Shown piece by piece: positions 47,595-60,707 of a stretch of 64,000 nt of DNA; the stretch's first letter is position 1, and every line of letters begins with the position of its first letter. Position numbers and translations under genes: made by a program. Location of the stretch: assembly GCA_008508345.1 (NCBI GenBank), contig QNGE01000831.1, positions 97,905-161,904 on the forward strand, read 5' to 3'. A model generated the notes under the pieces. It did no database searches. It had not been told where the DNA came from and was given only the letters and a program-made list of their open reading frames with translations. Source of the stretch: Paragonimus westermani (lineage: Eukaryota > Platyhelminthes > Trematoda > Plagiorchiida > Troglotrematidae).

Positions 47595-49557
47595 TCATCG
47601 TTTAATTGCCAGTAGTATCATGTAGTTGTCCACCGTGGCGAGCTCAGAGGTTAGTCTTGGTGCAGCTTGTTTGAGTAAGCTCAGAGCAAAACTGCTAGGG
47701 GCAAACAGGTGTACTGACAACGGGCTGTCTAAGTTGTCGTCCGGTTGCTCGTCAACATTTGTTTTACCAGGAGGTCTCACTGGAACGATGACACCAACGG
47801 CTTGTTTCAGCTTAAAGTAAGCGACAAGGATGTTCAAAGGGTACGGTTTATAGATTGCATCTCCCGGTTTCTCGTCGCTCGTTTCTCGCTCCACATCACA
47901 ACGATCATCGTCATCAAAATCAGGCAACAGAAGCATTAAACAAAGCTCACGATGATGGTTGGATAACACTCCGTGTATACGATGGGTAGCTTCAGCCATC
48001 CAGCTGGGGTCCAACGAGCCTCGTCGCGTGACCCTCAATGTGGGGTTCGGAGTTTCGTCCTCGCTTGGGGAGGTATTGGACGCTTTTCCGAGTTGGGAAC
48101 TGACCTCGGCGTCGCCGATAACATGCAAGCAACGAAAGAGGAACTTGTTGGTTTTCAACAAGATCCTGCCTTTCCAGATTTCAGGTTGAAGGCACTGGTC
48201 GAGATCCTTCAAGGTCACCACATTTTGAAGAGTTGGGGGAACAAAATCGATCGGGCTGAGTAAGTTATGTGTACTTTGAGTTCGATTAGCGCCGCGATTA
48301 AATCCGTGTCGGCGACCTGATTGCCTGTTGAAGAAGTGTTGTTCCTCTGAAACAATCGAGCGATTCGGGTATCTCGACGTTGACTCAGTTGTAGAACGGA
48401 ACTGGGCTAAGTTCACGGAAGGATTGCTTTTATCTGGAATCGTGGCGTCTATGGACGGAGGGCCTGGTTCCCAAGTTGTTGTTAGTCCGGAATTGCGGTA
48501 ATTTGCAGTCGATGATGACTCCATTCCCGAATTCGCCTCCATTGATGCGTTGGCGAGTGACCCGCCTTTAGTTCGTCCAAAACGCATAATATCTGGATTG
48601 ATATAATCGACCCGTAACCGTGAACCTTTGCGATCACCGATGGCGAAACCTTTCAGATTATTGTTCGCATTACATGCCGCTTCACAGGAGTCGAACATGA
48701 CTTGCGCATACGCCCGATCCGACGGCCAATCGAGTTGTGTCACTTGACCGAAACGAGAGAGAAGTTGATGAAAAGCTTCAGTGCTCATCGAAGATCCCAA
48801 GCCACTGACGTATAGACACTGTGAAGGTATTGGTTTACCAAAGCCAATCTTGCAGTGAATCGATCGAAGACGACGTCCAGACATAGTTGCTTTGGCTCTA
48901 TAAGCCATGTCGACGTTTTCGAAACGTACAAACGCGTATGAGTGTGCACCGAGTTTTGAGGCTCGTTTGATATCGATCTGTTCAATATTTCCGAAGCGCT
49001 CAAAGGCCTGAAGCACTTCGGACTCTGTGATATCCGGTTCAAGACTACCAACAAACAAGGTTCTCGTGGCCTTTAGATCCTGATCAGAATCAGACAAAGG
49101 AGGCGACCGCCCGCCATGTGCGTGTTCGAACCGGCGATTACCAATGAGTATCGAGCGTCCGTGGCCACCAGCGGGAATCAGTGCGGGAATTGCCGGTGGC
49201 AGAGTACCCGGTGGCCCAGCTAATCCTAATGCTCTAGCCGCTGCAGCCATCATCGCGGTCGAATTTATGCCGGGCATTCCTAGAAGGCTACTAGTTCCGC
49301 AGGGAGCAACAACTGCGGATTTAGCGAGCAGCTCAGCGAAGCTGGTTTCCAGCTTGCCGGGTGCAACACGCCGGCGATCAAATGTAATATCTGTTTTTTC
49401 TTCGAGATCGCGTGGCCTCCCACCACGAATGTTTTTTGATGTTTTTCTTACATCCTCCTCGCTTGGAGTTTCAGGGAGTATATCCACAGTAACCGACCGG
49501 TCGTGAAGATAGACTGTCGGTTTGGCGTGAAAGGCTTTCCGCGCATCTTCGCAATAC
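47595..49557 (-). CDS. RBM15: RBM15 homolog exon 2: rest of RRM1, RRM2, RRM3, SPOC
   Basis: Starts after the acceptor TCTTATCAG at 49558-49566 and stays open for 1,963 nt to TGA at 47597-47595. This is the longest open frame in the window. It carries the second half of RRM1, an alanine/proline-rich linker (AAAARALGLAGPPG), RRM2, RRM3, a serine/asparagine-rich linker and the SPOC domain, which runs to the last residues as in the family. Confidence 0.95.
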
Positions 49558-52500
49558 CTGATAAGAAAAGAAAGTTCTTTTAAACGAATAAAATTGTGTA
49601 AAATATGAGAGATGGATAGAAGGCTTACTGGCCCTCCATTACAAAGTCAGCATGTAACACTTAACATTAAAAGATACGTCTCAGCTAAAGCGAGAGCATG
49701 TGGACCATTCTCTTGTTTGTCAGAGTAAAAGCACAATCCCAATAAACGCACGACAGTTATCGAAAGAAGGGCAATTTTACCCACTTATACCATGTGACCT
49801 ATTGATGCTGGATGGTGTGACAATATGTTAGTGAACAGCGACTGCATTGTCCCTCTAAGGAGGTCTGCTGCATCCGCACACCTGCTACGTTAAATCCCGA
49901 TACGAACATCGTCTTGGTGCCATCTTCCACAACCACAAACTCTAAGGGTAGAGAGAGAAACCACTGTTTATCCCCATTCAAATTGTATTGCTACTACCAC
50001 TATGATGTGTCATAGACAGAACGGTTAGTGAGCTAGTATGGCCTTTCAGCATTCTTCTTAAAATCCTTAGAATACGCGAACAAAACGTGCTGGCAGTACG
50101 TCCCTTTTCAATGAGAATATTTTCAGCTTGCACACCAGATGAAGTGTGCAATTTAGATACCCCTATCCGTCAATGCATTCTTTTCCCCGCTGATGCGATT
50201 TCCCCATTCTCCCCTAGCGTCTTCAGTGGAATGGATTTACCACTCAAATGAAGAGAAGTGAACGAATATGCAAACCTATCAAACGTTACACATTCATAAG
50301 GCGCGTGTTCAAGTGACAGCAATAACAAGACCACGTGACCATCGGCCTCCTCTGAATGGACCAAGCGCTTTGGTTCATTTTTTTGTCAATATAGAGGAAT
50401 AACGTTTCTTAGGGCGTGGTCAAATTGTCGAAGCACCTAAGGCATCGTAATGCAAAACCGCCCGACAGATTGCAGAAAAGGCACTTACTTTTACCCAGAA
50501 ACTCGCTGTACTTCCCGAGAGAACTGGACTCCTCGTTTTTAGCGATCTTAGGACCCGTCATTTTGTTTGACGCTTAAACTTGGTTGGTCCGTTAGGTAAC
50601 AACCCTAGTCACCAAAGGCCTATAAGTATAACAGACGTCCGCCAGTGTTTTGCTTTTTGGCTGGACTTTAAGTAAATCTCTTTCGAAGGCATCCTCTTAT
50701 TTGTTGGGGCTCTAAGTCGCGAAAGTTGTGTTCCGCCACTTTCGCTCTTGTTTTCGTGGCTCACTGTAATATCGCGCATTCCTTCTATAGCCGTGACACT
50801 GTTCGCGGTCTTCTATGTCCGTTGTTGCCTCTTCCCGCAGGGGTTTTAAAAGCAGCTCATCATGTCCACAGAAACTATCCTTTTCCTAAAGTTATCGAGA
50901 TGACTCTTTTTGTGCTTCAGTTTCATCGCTTGAAAAATTCGTGTACATAACGGTTGTAGACGGCATGACGTGATCGACGGCAAAATTCGCTAAAACACAT
51001 TTAGGTGAGTCGTGTAGTTGTTTGATAGTAGCATTAACCTTTCCTTCGCGATCATTTTAGTGTCAAGTCACTCCAACCCAGTGGTTGGTTAAGGGGAGCA
51101 CTCCTACTGTATGTGTACCCCTCCCTGAACCGCATGGGGTTCTGACATTCCCCAATTCAAAAGAGAACCAACTAACCAGCCTCCGCATTGCAAGCAAACA
51201 AAACCGTTGGCTTGTTCTACAGAGAATGACTTACTAAGCTCGTCTCTGTCCAGCGCACGGTTTCATGTCGGAAGTGTGCGAGAGACAAATCTTTAGTCCA
51301 TGTAGTAGATACCTCAGCTGAGGGGAAAAGGCTGAGCTTAGTCCCGTTGAAACTTGAGAAGTCATTCATCCGCTGTTGCGAAATTGTCATACCTAAATTG
51401 TCGGGTAGTATTCTAAGCTTCTAAATCGTTGGATTGGATACCTGTATATTTTATTGCATGCAGTGAAATACCACGTTGCGGAAAACCCGATTGTCCAAGT
51501 TACTGTGGCGCATCGATACGGATGTGGGAATGTCGATCTGAACGCCCGCATTCTCTTGGCGTTCCACTCACTTTTCCCATACTAATGCATTCCATGTTGC
51601 GCAGAAAGCTGTATATATGCCTCATTTACCTTCTGCCATTACCCACGGGAGCACCTTTCATTTTTTCCCTCGGCTAATTCAACCTGCCGCAGCATAATCA
51701 GGAACAAAGTTGAAACGTTGTGGGTCAGTCGGAAACAACCTCTTTATCAGTCGTAGAAGCTGTGGTGCATCCTCCTAACATTCGTACAGCCACAAACCCC
51801 GGGAACGACCGACAACCGAACAGTACATTAGGTCAATGTCACGCCCGGCACTCATAATGCCCAGGGTCAGTGCGGTAGGCTGATGACGACTCGCCATTCG
51901 TGTTGCGCCTTATCTGAGCCCTCACAATACAGGAAGTAACGAAGACGAGACAGAGGGCTGAGCCGCATTAAATACGAACTGGCAGTAAGTCCCTTGAATT
52001 ACTAAGAGTGCGTATGTCTTATTAGTACACACCCAACTTTCTGTTCACATCGTTCCACAAGCTTCAAAATCCCCAAGTTTCGATAAACTAACAACGACGT
52101 TAAGAAACGTAGAACACGGTAATGGAAATGATGGGGGCCGTTGAAGGGGTTGTTGTAAAGGGATTACGCACGGAAATGGCTTGCTGTGGTGGCCCACAGT
52201 CACCGTTCGACAAAGGGTCGCTATGGAAAAAGGAAAGTTGTGAGAAAACAGCACCAATTAAGGCGTGGTGTTCATCATGCAACGAAGAATACCTACAGCT
52301 TTCAAACCATTTGCCCGTTACTTTCAGCATATTAACCAATATGTACATACCACTCCCTGCGAAGATCATGCCTTCGTTTATATATCCACGCTGGAGGTAC
52401 ATCTATCTATTTGGCAATCGGTATTATGAATACTGCATCTATTATTTTTGTGTACCAGAACTCGAAAAAATTTATCATGATTAATCAGCATAACATCATC

Positions 52501-55500
52501 AGATAGAAATATACAAATGCGTCTCACTGATGCTTAAATACCCCACAACTCTGGGTAAACAATCAGCAATGCACAGAAAGAGGGAAGAAAAAGAAGGGGG
52601 AGGGAAAGGGACCTAATTATTAGAAAGATCTACGGCCACATCCAACTACTCAGCATCAAGGTGCCTACACCTTGCAAACAGACAACTGGATTGTACGTGA
52701 GAGTAAGGCATGACTTTCACTGTCCCATATCATTAAATGCACTCTCTTCACAGACAACTCAACCAAACCACCACAACATTCACGTCACTGAGCCCGATTA
52801 AGCGCTAGCTTATTTAAGGCCTCCAACCATCAACTGTGTGAGTCGCGAGGTCCTCAGCCTGGGAGGCGAACCCAACCTACAGTGGCTAACCTGTTCTTGA
52901 ACGATTTCACTTTTCTACTCCAGGTCGTCATCTCACCACCTCACACCTTATGCTAGTCAACCGCAGCGTCCGCAAAGAATGCTCGGTGTGGCACGCGACC
53001 AGATGACATCCTTAGTACATGGTCTAGCCATCTAAGTCTGTACAAGTGTGATGAGTGAACAATTGAATTCGTTCGGTGTTCACTACTAAATACTCGCATC
53101 CTAACCTCCTCGTTGCTTACTCGTTGGTGCCACTCGATAGGAGCGGTCGAACACAAACAAATGCCTGAAGACGGTTCACTCCTTCTACCCCGAAAGGCCA
53201 AGTTTCGCTGCCGCAAAGTAGCAGTCCTCACTGTCACCTTATATACGCGACCTTTGAGCATCACGAAGATACCTCTCTGTCGCCAGCAGTGTCCCAGATC
53301 GGCGAATACCACATTATCCTTAGAGGTATGCGCTTCCGTTTCATTCTTTACACCTCCATCGTCGCTGATGCAGGTACACAGTCCGGTCAACAACCTCCGT
53401 GGCTTCCTTACCTAGCAATAGATCTACGTAATCACAACAATCTTGCAGGAGCACTGCACTTTGAGGCTGCACTAAATTTGTCAAGTGGCAACACTTTTTC
53501 GTCAGCATAATGAAGATCAGTTAGCCTTCCATCAGGTAACGGGTCCAAGCCGGCATCTTCTGAGTGCCGGAGACAGTCCTCCATTATTTCGCCCATAGCG
53601 AAATCAAGCAAAAATTAATGGAGGTTGATAGCATTGACACACGGTGTGGCGCTTATAGTACTGAAACTGTCAGACAGTTCACCGTAAACCCTAACCTGGT
53701 CTGAAGTGTGGTAATAAAGCACAGATCGTACACTCACATACTTAGTCAGTACAACCCTGAATTTGAGCGACCCTAAAAGTGTAGATCGATCCACCGATTC
53801 GAACGTGCCTGTACGATCGAGAAATATGACAAATGTCGACCGGCGGTACACATGACGCTGCTCCAACATTTGACGAAGAGTAAAAATGCGATTTATACAT
53901 CCCCGGCTTGGGCGAAACCCTACCTGTTCTTCCCAAATGTTTACCTCCGGAGCTGAACTGAGTGAACGAAATGCAGTGGATGTTGGGACCCTAGAAGTGG
54001 CTGGTGTCAAACTAACTCCCCCGTGGTTTTCACAGGAGTCCTTGATACCTTTCTTGACTATGGGAACTATGGTCGAGTGACCCGAGCACGGAGGGATGAT
54101 CTCCATCGTCCACACAAGTTAGAACAACTGAGCCAAAGCCTCTACTACTACCTTCTTTGAAAAGTGCTGGCACGAGGTCATCTGGATCAGCAGTTCTATT
54201 ATGTTTGAAAACCGAGATGTAATTACGGACCTCGGCCTTAGTGGGCGGTTCGAAATCTACTGTTGTTCACTCTATCGGTGTTTCTTCCGTTTACTTCACT
54301 TTGTGACTACCCGCCGCTTATCCTTCCTCCCCTGCAAAATCGTTTGGTATAAACGTACAAATCCATCTTTAACTTCTGGACACGTTCGTTCTGTTGTTAA
54401 ATCCAAGTTAACTGCTGTTGAGATTCAAATGGATGCCACACACTGTGTTCAGCATCCTTGGAAATACAAAATTTCTCTGTACAGATTCGATAAAGATTGA
54501 CTGGTTGTCAACCTTGCTCTGATTTTCACTGTTTATCCGAACACAGACCAGAACGAAACGATCGAGACAGTTTAATACATTATCGGAAAGAAAACCATTT
54601 GCTGCCACTAATCTTTGTCATCTTTCGGTTCGAGGTAACCGCAATTACATTGCTTTAACGGGGGATACCTCGTGTACCTGTATTCATTAAAAACAATGAA
54701 TTCAAATTTATTACGCCTCTGATAACCTAATCAATTACAAAATACCGAAATTCAGACAATAGCGGACTACAATACTGTTAGACATGTTCTGCTTGCAAAG
54801 ACCCATGCTGGTTAGCAACCAGCATTATTTCCATCGCGTATCAACGACATACTGGACGCTTTGAACTTACTGCAAGGAGTGCTCTTCGAGGTGTGACCAA
54901 ATAGTTGGGTGTCGGTCAAATGTTTACCACATCGGGTGTTATTTACTAGGACTACCAACAGTTAAGTAAAACCGCGGAGTAATCAAACAACGTCGTGATC
55001 ACAAAATATGGAGACCCTGATTAGTTGGGGGTCACTCCATCTGCTGGTTAGAAATTTTGTCTGGGGTAGCAACATATCACAATCAATGAAGTCTGTGTTC
55101 AGTATACTTCTGGTCTTTCTACTTAACAATACTTCCCCACTTTCTTTTCTTTGGATGTTTTTCTCTCTCTGAATATCCCATGCCACTGTGAAAAGCGGTT
55201 CGAGTCACAGTATGGTTTGGTCATCCTTATGACCATCATGGATAGAGTGTTTTTCTAACGAAGGATGCTAGCCCATATCTTACCGTTGGATCCTAACAGG
55301 ATTGAAATCGACCATAGTGCAGTTTTAAGAAACACCGTCGGCTGAAACAGCTTCATATGCACCTCCCGGGGACCCTAGAGCATGTGTCGATGTCGCCTTA
55401 GGTGACTGAGCTGCTGGACTGGATCCCAATTTACAGTCTACTTCGTTCAGTGAGATGTGAGGATTTATGCAAAGCACGAAACAACGAACGAGCCAGGTTG

Positions 55501-58500
55501 CAACTTCATACGATCTAGCAGAGTGGCATCCGAGGACAATCAAACATCGACTCTATCAGCGTCTGTATGACCTTTGCAGGATTGACAGTATGAATTTACT
55601 TGAGGACATGAATGGCCAGCCCGATCACTTGTCGCCAAATAAGACCTATTTGTGAGAACAGTTGGGCCTTGACAGTTTTACGTGGAGAATGAGGACAGAT
55701 TCCCGAGTTTACATTCCGATGACCATCAAATTCTGACCAGTACGAACTCCAACTGCTCGAAACTCCGTTGTAGCAGCCGACGCCTGCTTCCTTGCCAAAT
55801 TCATGGGAGCAATTGTTTCACGTGTAAAAGTTCCGTTTGCATTGGTCGGCACCGCGTTGGTTTGCGTCAGTGTCGCCACATGAGGCAAGTTCGGATAGCT
55901 AGACGAAAACAAGTCATGCGATCCAGCTATGTCAGCCAACTGTCAAGCTCAGTTTGCCTGTAAGCTGGATTCTATGTAGCTGGGTAGCTCAGATCAACAC
56001 TGGGCACACCTGAGGGAAGCCATGTTTAGGCCGTGCGTTGAGAATTGTGATTCCGCATGTTATGTCACGCGCTCCGTGCAGTCTCCAGCTCACTGGTGTG
56101 AAGCACGTGGTGACCAACCAATGAGCTGACAATGAGAAGTGAAGAACTTGGAGTCTCGTGACTGCCCGGTCTCTGGCTGTAGACAATGCGGGATATGGTG
56201 GTCAATCGGGTTCAGTGGTGTGGGTGTTGTCATTGTTTGGCTTAGTTGTCAGTGAAATAAGTGCAGTTGAGGAGGTAAGGCAGTGAAGACCGCAAGAAGG
56301 CAGTCTTTCAGACATCGTCTTACCCGCAACCAACTGTCAGGAAAAGCTGCTGAGTCCGGAAATATCAGGGGGCTATTCTATTCTTTTAAGTGGACGTGAA
56401 TGGACACATGTTCCGCGTTAGCACGTACAGTTCGGTTCACGCTTGGTAATAATCTTGGTTTTAGGTTTACCACTCCATAGCGTTTTCTGATATGTGATGT
56501 ACTGGGTCACATGCAGGCCGGATGGTGCTTCTATGTTGCTCAAGCTTAGACTGCAGTAGTAGTCGCCGCAACCGGATTCATAACCCTCAACCGTGTGACT
56601 GAGCATATGAGCTACCGCGAGCTCAATGGTTAAGAATTCGACTCCCAATCTCATGCCAGCGTGTTTAAGTCCTCGTGGTCCATAATGCCCTTACGTGCAT
56701 TTGAACAGCCCGAAATTTTGAATGTCACCTGTATGTCAGCATGCTAAATGGCAGGAAAATGATTGTGTCGTGCTTCGAAAAGGGTGTACCTTTTGCACGA
56801 AAAATGAACGTCCCCAGGAAATTGCAAACGTCGATGTATGGATGAGATACACTCTTTACGCGTGGTAACCAACCACGAGGAAGCTAAACTCAAAAGAGAT
56901 AGGTCTGCTATTCAGGAACGTTCTTTCCAGTCAACAGATCGACATGGTTTACAGTTGTATCCTAATCTAGTGTACGTCGAGGGAGCACCGGTGTAATATC
57001 GACAGCACTGCACCAGCGACTGACGCTGATGTATGGTCGTCACACAACCACACAAAAAGGGAGAACAACCTAGTTAAGAATTTGAGACCCGACACAATTC
57101 TTGAAACCCTTGCGTCTAAACTAAAACGGATAACAGGTGTCTACACCATGAAAGAATACAACCGAACTCTGTGCAGAAGTAGGACACCTGTAGGCCGGCT
57201 TCCATACAGCTTTCATTGCTCCGTTTCATTAACCGTTCTTAATTCACACACAAAGCAGTCAGAGAACAACACACCTCACCGAACCCAACTAGCCGCTATA
57301 TCCCAGTGTTTCTATGTAGAGGCTAGATGGGTCACGAGGACTCAAGACCAGAGGATTAGCAACATATACTGTTTCTAACGCATTAGTAGCTGCTTTCATT
57401 TTCTGTCGCCAAGCCGCTGACTGGCAATCTCCTGCTCTATACTAAGCAGCTGGAGGCTTGGCTAAACGTGCAGAGCCTGGTAAACGATGGATTGTTTCGA
57501 AGTATTACGGTAATAATCACGTGAAACATACCAATTGACAGGATTTATTTTGAGGGTGAGTGGGCCTAGTAAGTCGCCGCTGCGCACATGCAAACGGATA
57601 TAGAAATAACTTGATTAACGACACAAGCATGATAATCCACCTAAATACGAACACCCCTCACGATCGACAACTCTTTAGATTTAGATGTGGTGCGATAGTA
57701 ATGCTAATTCAATGAACCCTCCAACTAACGGCCAGCATGAATCCCGTCGACAAGCCAGTTTGAAGACGGGTTTGGACGCTAAGTGCCTGCCTTGCGTGGC
57801 TGTAACTCTAAGACATAGTCATCCTGCCGGAGAAGGTTATCATCATCATCATCAAAACAGCCATGAGCCTGACCAAAAGGTACTGTGGCTCGGGCCGCCG
57901 CTCACCTCAACAGTGACGTGGAATATCCTAGAAGGAAAGAGTACTACGAGGGACAAAAAAGATTGAAGAAGACTAAATGGATGAACTAGAAATGGTATGG
58001 ATACAGGTACGCCATTGACTGCGACACACCGCCATCTCGGATAGCGTCTCTAACCAACGGTTTGAGTGATCACGAGGACCCCATCCAGGCAGGCGATGCC
58101 TGCCCACTTTGCTCAATGGAGCAGTCAAAGTCTTCATATTTCCTGACCACGTTGTTGCTTGACCACCACGCGGTTTAACCCAATCGCTAGTGCCCTCAGT
58201 ATATAATGCCCGGTACGGTAAACGCTCAGCTGGCATACGGAGAACGTGACCCAACCATCGCAAGCTGTGCAACGTAACTACTTGACCAATTGATCGCGCA
58301 TCCCGAACGTTCCGGAATACGCGCCGGCGAACTGCCGCATTGCTCACACGATCAGCCCACTTAATGTGGGCCAAGTGGCGGAGACAACGATGGTCAAACA
58401 CAGCAAGCCTGTTGATATCTTGCTTGCGAACAGGCCACGTTTCCGAACCATACAACAAAATGGAACGCACACAAGCATTATAGACCCTTCCCTTCAGCGA

Positions 58501-59374
58501 CAACCGAACGTCTTTTCGACGCCACAGATGACGCAGTTTGGAAAAGGCAACTCGTGCCTTTGCTATCCTCGCTGATATCTCATCAGCAATATTACAGGCT
58601 GACGAGATAGTGCTACCTAAGTATGTAAAACTGTCAACAGTCTCAAGCGGATTACCTGCAATGAAGAAAGTAGGGGGTGAAAATGCCCCCGTCTTGAAGC
58701 AGCACTTTGCACTTTGAAGGTGCGAAGTGCATTCCATACAGACCAGCCCGGTCACTCACCTTGTAGGTTAAGGTGCATATTGTTCTGAGCAGGTCTTGTT
58801 TCAATGAACTAGAGAGCAACTGTGGTTTACAGATGTGCTTAACCAAACTATGGCTTAGAGAGAGTGGTTTTTACTCAAAGTCGGGCGATAACGTCCTTAC
58901 AACTGAGCATAAAAGGTGCGACCAGCTCACATCTCAAGTGGCTTGAAATCTTCTGAAAGGGTATTCCAACGGTTTAAAAAGATGGCATACATATTGTAAT
59001 GGGCACTTCATAAAAGGTCGAACTGTGAACGCAACCCACTTGAACGTGATTAAAGCTGCGCGTTCGCCATCCAAATGTCCGACGCTGATGGACATGTCAC
59101 CGAACTTGCTGAAATCACGAAATAAATATTCTTGTAAAGTTTCAATACTCAACTTAGACGAAAACTTCCGCACGCATAAAGTCCGGAATTTGACGGGTGT
59201 GGAATCACGGCCAGTGTTTTCTGTGAACCGGAAGTCAGAAGAACGTAAACTGGAGCGCGAAAAGCGATCGCCATGAAATCGTCCTGGAGATCCAGATCTA
59301 TGTTCAACAAAAGCACTGCGATCGCGTGAACGTTTAGCGACTGGAGATATGTCACGCTCAGCGTTACGTCGCAT
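47595..59374 (-). CDS. RBM15: RBM15/spenito-like RNA-binding protein, two exons (gene span)
   Basis: Spen-family nuclear RNA-binding protein; relatives recruit the m6A writer complex and take part in splicing and export (family knowledge). Exons 59374-59040 and 49557-47595 join with GT/AG ends to a 765-residue protein. RRM1 spans about 63-140 (FRTLCVRKF, then across the splice ITFK-YCEDARKAFHAKPTV). RRM2 spans about 278-354 (RNP2 TLFVGSL, RNP1 SYAFVRFE, then MAYRAKATMSG). RRM3 spans about 359-432 (CLYVSGL to LRVDYIN). The SPOC domain spans about 565-764 and includes WKGRILLKTNKFLFRCLHVI and YPLNILVAYFKLKQAVGVI. The RS-rich N-terminus and the order RRM-RRM-RRM-SPOC fit RBM15/RBM15B/Nito rather than the much larger SPEN. 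Human RBM15 is longer, mainly in its linkers. Confidence 0.92.
52590..54255 (-). mobile_element. Non-LTR retrotransposon LINE-D, 5'-truncated, in RBM15 intron
   Basis: Same family as LINE-C. From 54255 down it covers the end of the linker, RT (54115-53615: EEQVGFRPSRGCINRIFTLR) and the C-terminal region (53393-52953), with the 3' UTR to about 52590. It lies in the transcriptional orientation of RBM15. 52875-54210 is nearly identical to 10971-12306, while 52590-52870 is only about 75% similar to the LINE-C tail. Confidence 0.87.
56612..56680 (+). repeat. tRNA-like SINE fragment
   Basis: CGAGCTCAATGGTTAAGAAT (box A-like) and GCGTGTTTAAGTCCTCGTGG (box B-like) at a tRNA-like spacing. Confidence 0.45.
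57840..58870 (-). mobile_element. Non-LTR retrotransposon LINE-E, 3' part with long open frame
   Basis: The - strand frame 58755-57973 (260 codons) encodes the RT C-terminus: DSFTYLGSTISSACNIADEI, RKDVRLSLKGRVYNACVRSI, LLYGSETWPVRKQDINRL and LRWLGHVLRMPAERLPYRAL. It ends SRWLETLSEM. Upstream, YGMHFAPSKCKVLLQDG lies in another frame (about 58700). It ends in a (TGA)n tail at 57840-57856. It is the youngest-looking LINE copy in the window, 5'-truncated at about 58870. Confidence 0.88.
59040..59374 (-). CDS. RBM15: RBM15 homolog exon 1: RS-rich N-terminus and first half of RRM1
   Basis: The chosen ATG is at 59374-59372 and gives MRRNAERDISPVAKRSRDRS followed by RRM1 up to LITFK. The donor GTGGGT begins at 59039 and leaves two bases (AA) that join the first G of exon 2. 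The frame stays open upstream, and an acceptor-like TTTTTTTGTTTTAG lies at 59430 on this strand, so a 5' UTR exon or a slightly longer N-terminus is possible. Confidence 0.85.
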
Positions 59375-59429
59375 TCCAACAAAATTTTTAACCTTTGGTT
59401 TGGATAGTTGAGGTAATAAAATGTTGGCT

Positions 59430-60707
59430 CTAAAACAAAAAAACGTGAACAAGTGTTTATGGTTCGATAAACGACAACAATTCAGTATACGGATAAACAC
59501 TGTCATAATAACTGCGGCATGCTTGCATTGTTCTCTTCCTGAATTGACATACGTTAACTGCGGGACCATTACAGCCCTATTTTCGGGTACCAATCGTATG
59601 ATAGACATTCTATGTCAGACTGAACATCACTCACAGATCATAGCAACCTTTGCATTCAAACAGAGCTGCGAGCCAGCTTCTCAAAAAGAAGTAATACATA
59701 CGGGTTTCGTTCCTGTTGGAACCAAACAGTAAGGCAGATCCTTGTCAGCCATCCTTTCATGGGGAAACCGAGCCACCGATCTCACATTAGGTGCATCCGA
59801 ATTACCATATCTAAACGCTCAACTACTTTTGCAAATGAGTGATAATCAGGTCGCCGGATCACCTCGATAGAAGGCAACGTTGCTGATCAAATTTGAGTGA
59901 TTTTTAACTTGAAGTTAACCAAGTCCTCGACCACTAGTCGGTTATATTCTGCAAAAAATCCGCTACCGTCGAGCACTGAGTAACTCGTAGTCCAAACAGA
60001 CCTTCATAGTTAAAACAAGCTAAATCAAAATCCAAGCGGTACTCCCAAAACGATCGACAATACTACGTATAAAGGCATACTACGATTGTTCACGACCACA
60101 ATGTAAGAAGACAAGACAAGTCCAAGACCACAAACACTGATGGTGACCGGTGTCACCCAGACGAAAAAAGCAAGAATGAGGTGTGGAGAAATATGGAAAA
60201 GGCTGGTACCTAAACACAGGACCGATGGAGGGACGGATAGGCATGCAGCTTTACGGAGGGTAATCGACGAATTTTACCAGTGGTCACGGTGACAAGAACA
60301 GACAGACAGGTTGGCTCAACAAGAGGAGGCAACAAAGAATTAGCGAGCGATGAATAACCAGCTGAGCTGAATCGGACCACAAAACGGTTTCAAGTAGGAA
60401 CGTAAGTGATGAGCTATTCACAGACACTGAAGTGGGATTTTGACAGTCGTATAAAACTACTCCGTTCGCCGAATGCCCACTTTGTTTTCCATCCGACCTA
60501 CCATATTTGTGCTGGAATGCACATGGTAAACAAATTCATCAGGGTCAAGTAGAGGAAATCAGCAGACTAAAAAGAAGCACCATCAGGAAAAGCCGTTATA
60601 TATGACCCCCCCCCCTCGGTGCACACCTCAGATGTCCCATGGATTGAGGAATGTGAGCAGATAAAGGCCATCCGCCATAACTACCCTACTATCTCAACGG
60701 GAATGAA
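59430..60707. other. Region upstream of RBM15 homolog
   Basis: Must contain the 5' UTR and promoter of the - strand gene, but no TATA or initiator motif can be assigned with confidence. An inverted R1 repeat lies at 59755-59925. A C9 run is at 60607. Confidence 0.4.
59755..59925 (-). repeat. Dispersed repeat R1, inverted copy
   Basis: The reverse complement contains CGACCTGATTATCACTCATT, GTTGAGCGTTTAGAT and GCACCTAATGTGAGATC, matching 32696-32790. Confidence 0.55.

Larger units (their letters stand above)
49558..59039 (-). other. RBM15 intron 1 (9.5 kb)
   Basis: Splits RRM1. It contains a LINE at 52590-54255, a LINE at 57840-58870 (both in the gene's orientation) and a tRNA-like fragment near 56612. 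I recognise nothing in 49558-52590, 54256-56600 or 56690-57830 beyond short non-coding frames. Confidence 0.8.

Noticed and set aside
47403..47615. 70-residue + strand frame directly after VPS15
   Set aside because: It lies in the convergent 3' UTR gap and overlaps the RBM15 stop; no homology, and the composition is UTR-like.
51310..51362. Possible further hammerhead (CTGAGGG ... GTTGAAACTTGAG)
   Set aside because: The CTGANGA box is wrong at the last position, stem II does not close cleanly and no Penelope sequence is attached.
58366..58575. 69-residue + strand frame
   Set aside because: It is the antisense shadow of the intact LINE-E reverse-transcriptase C-terminus.
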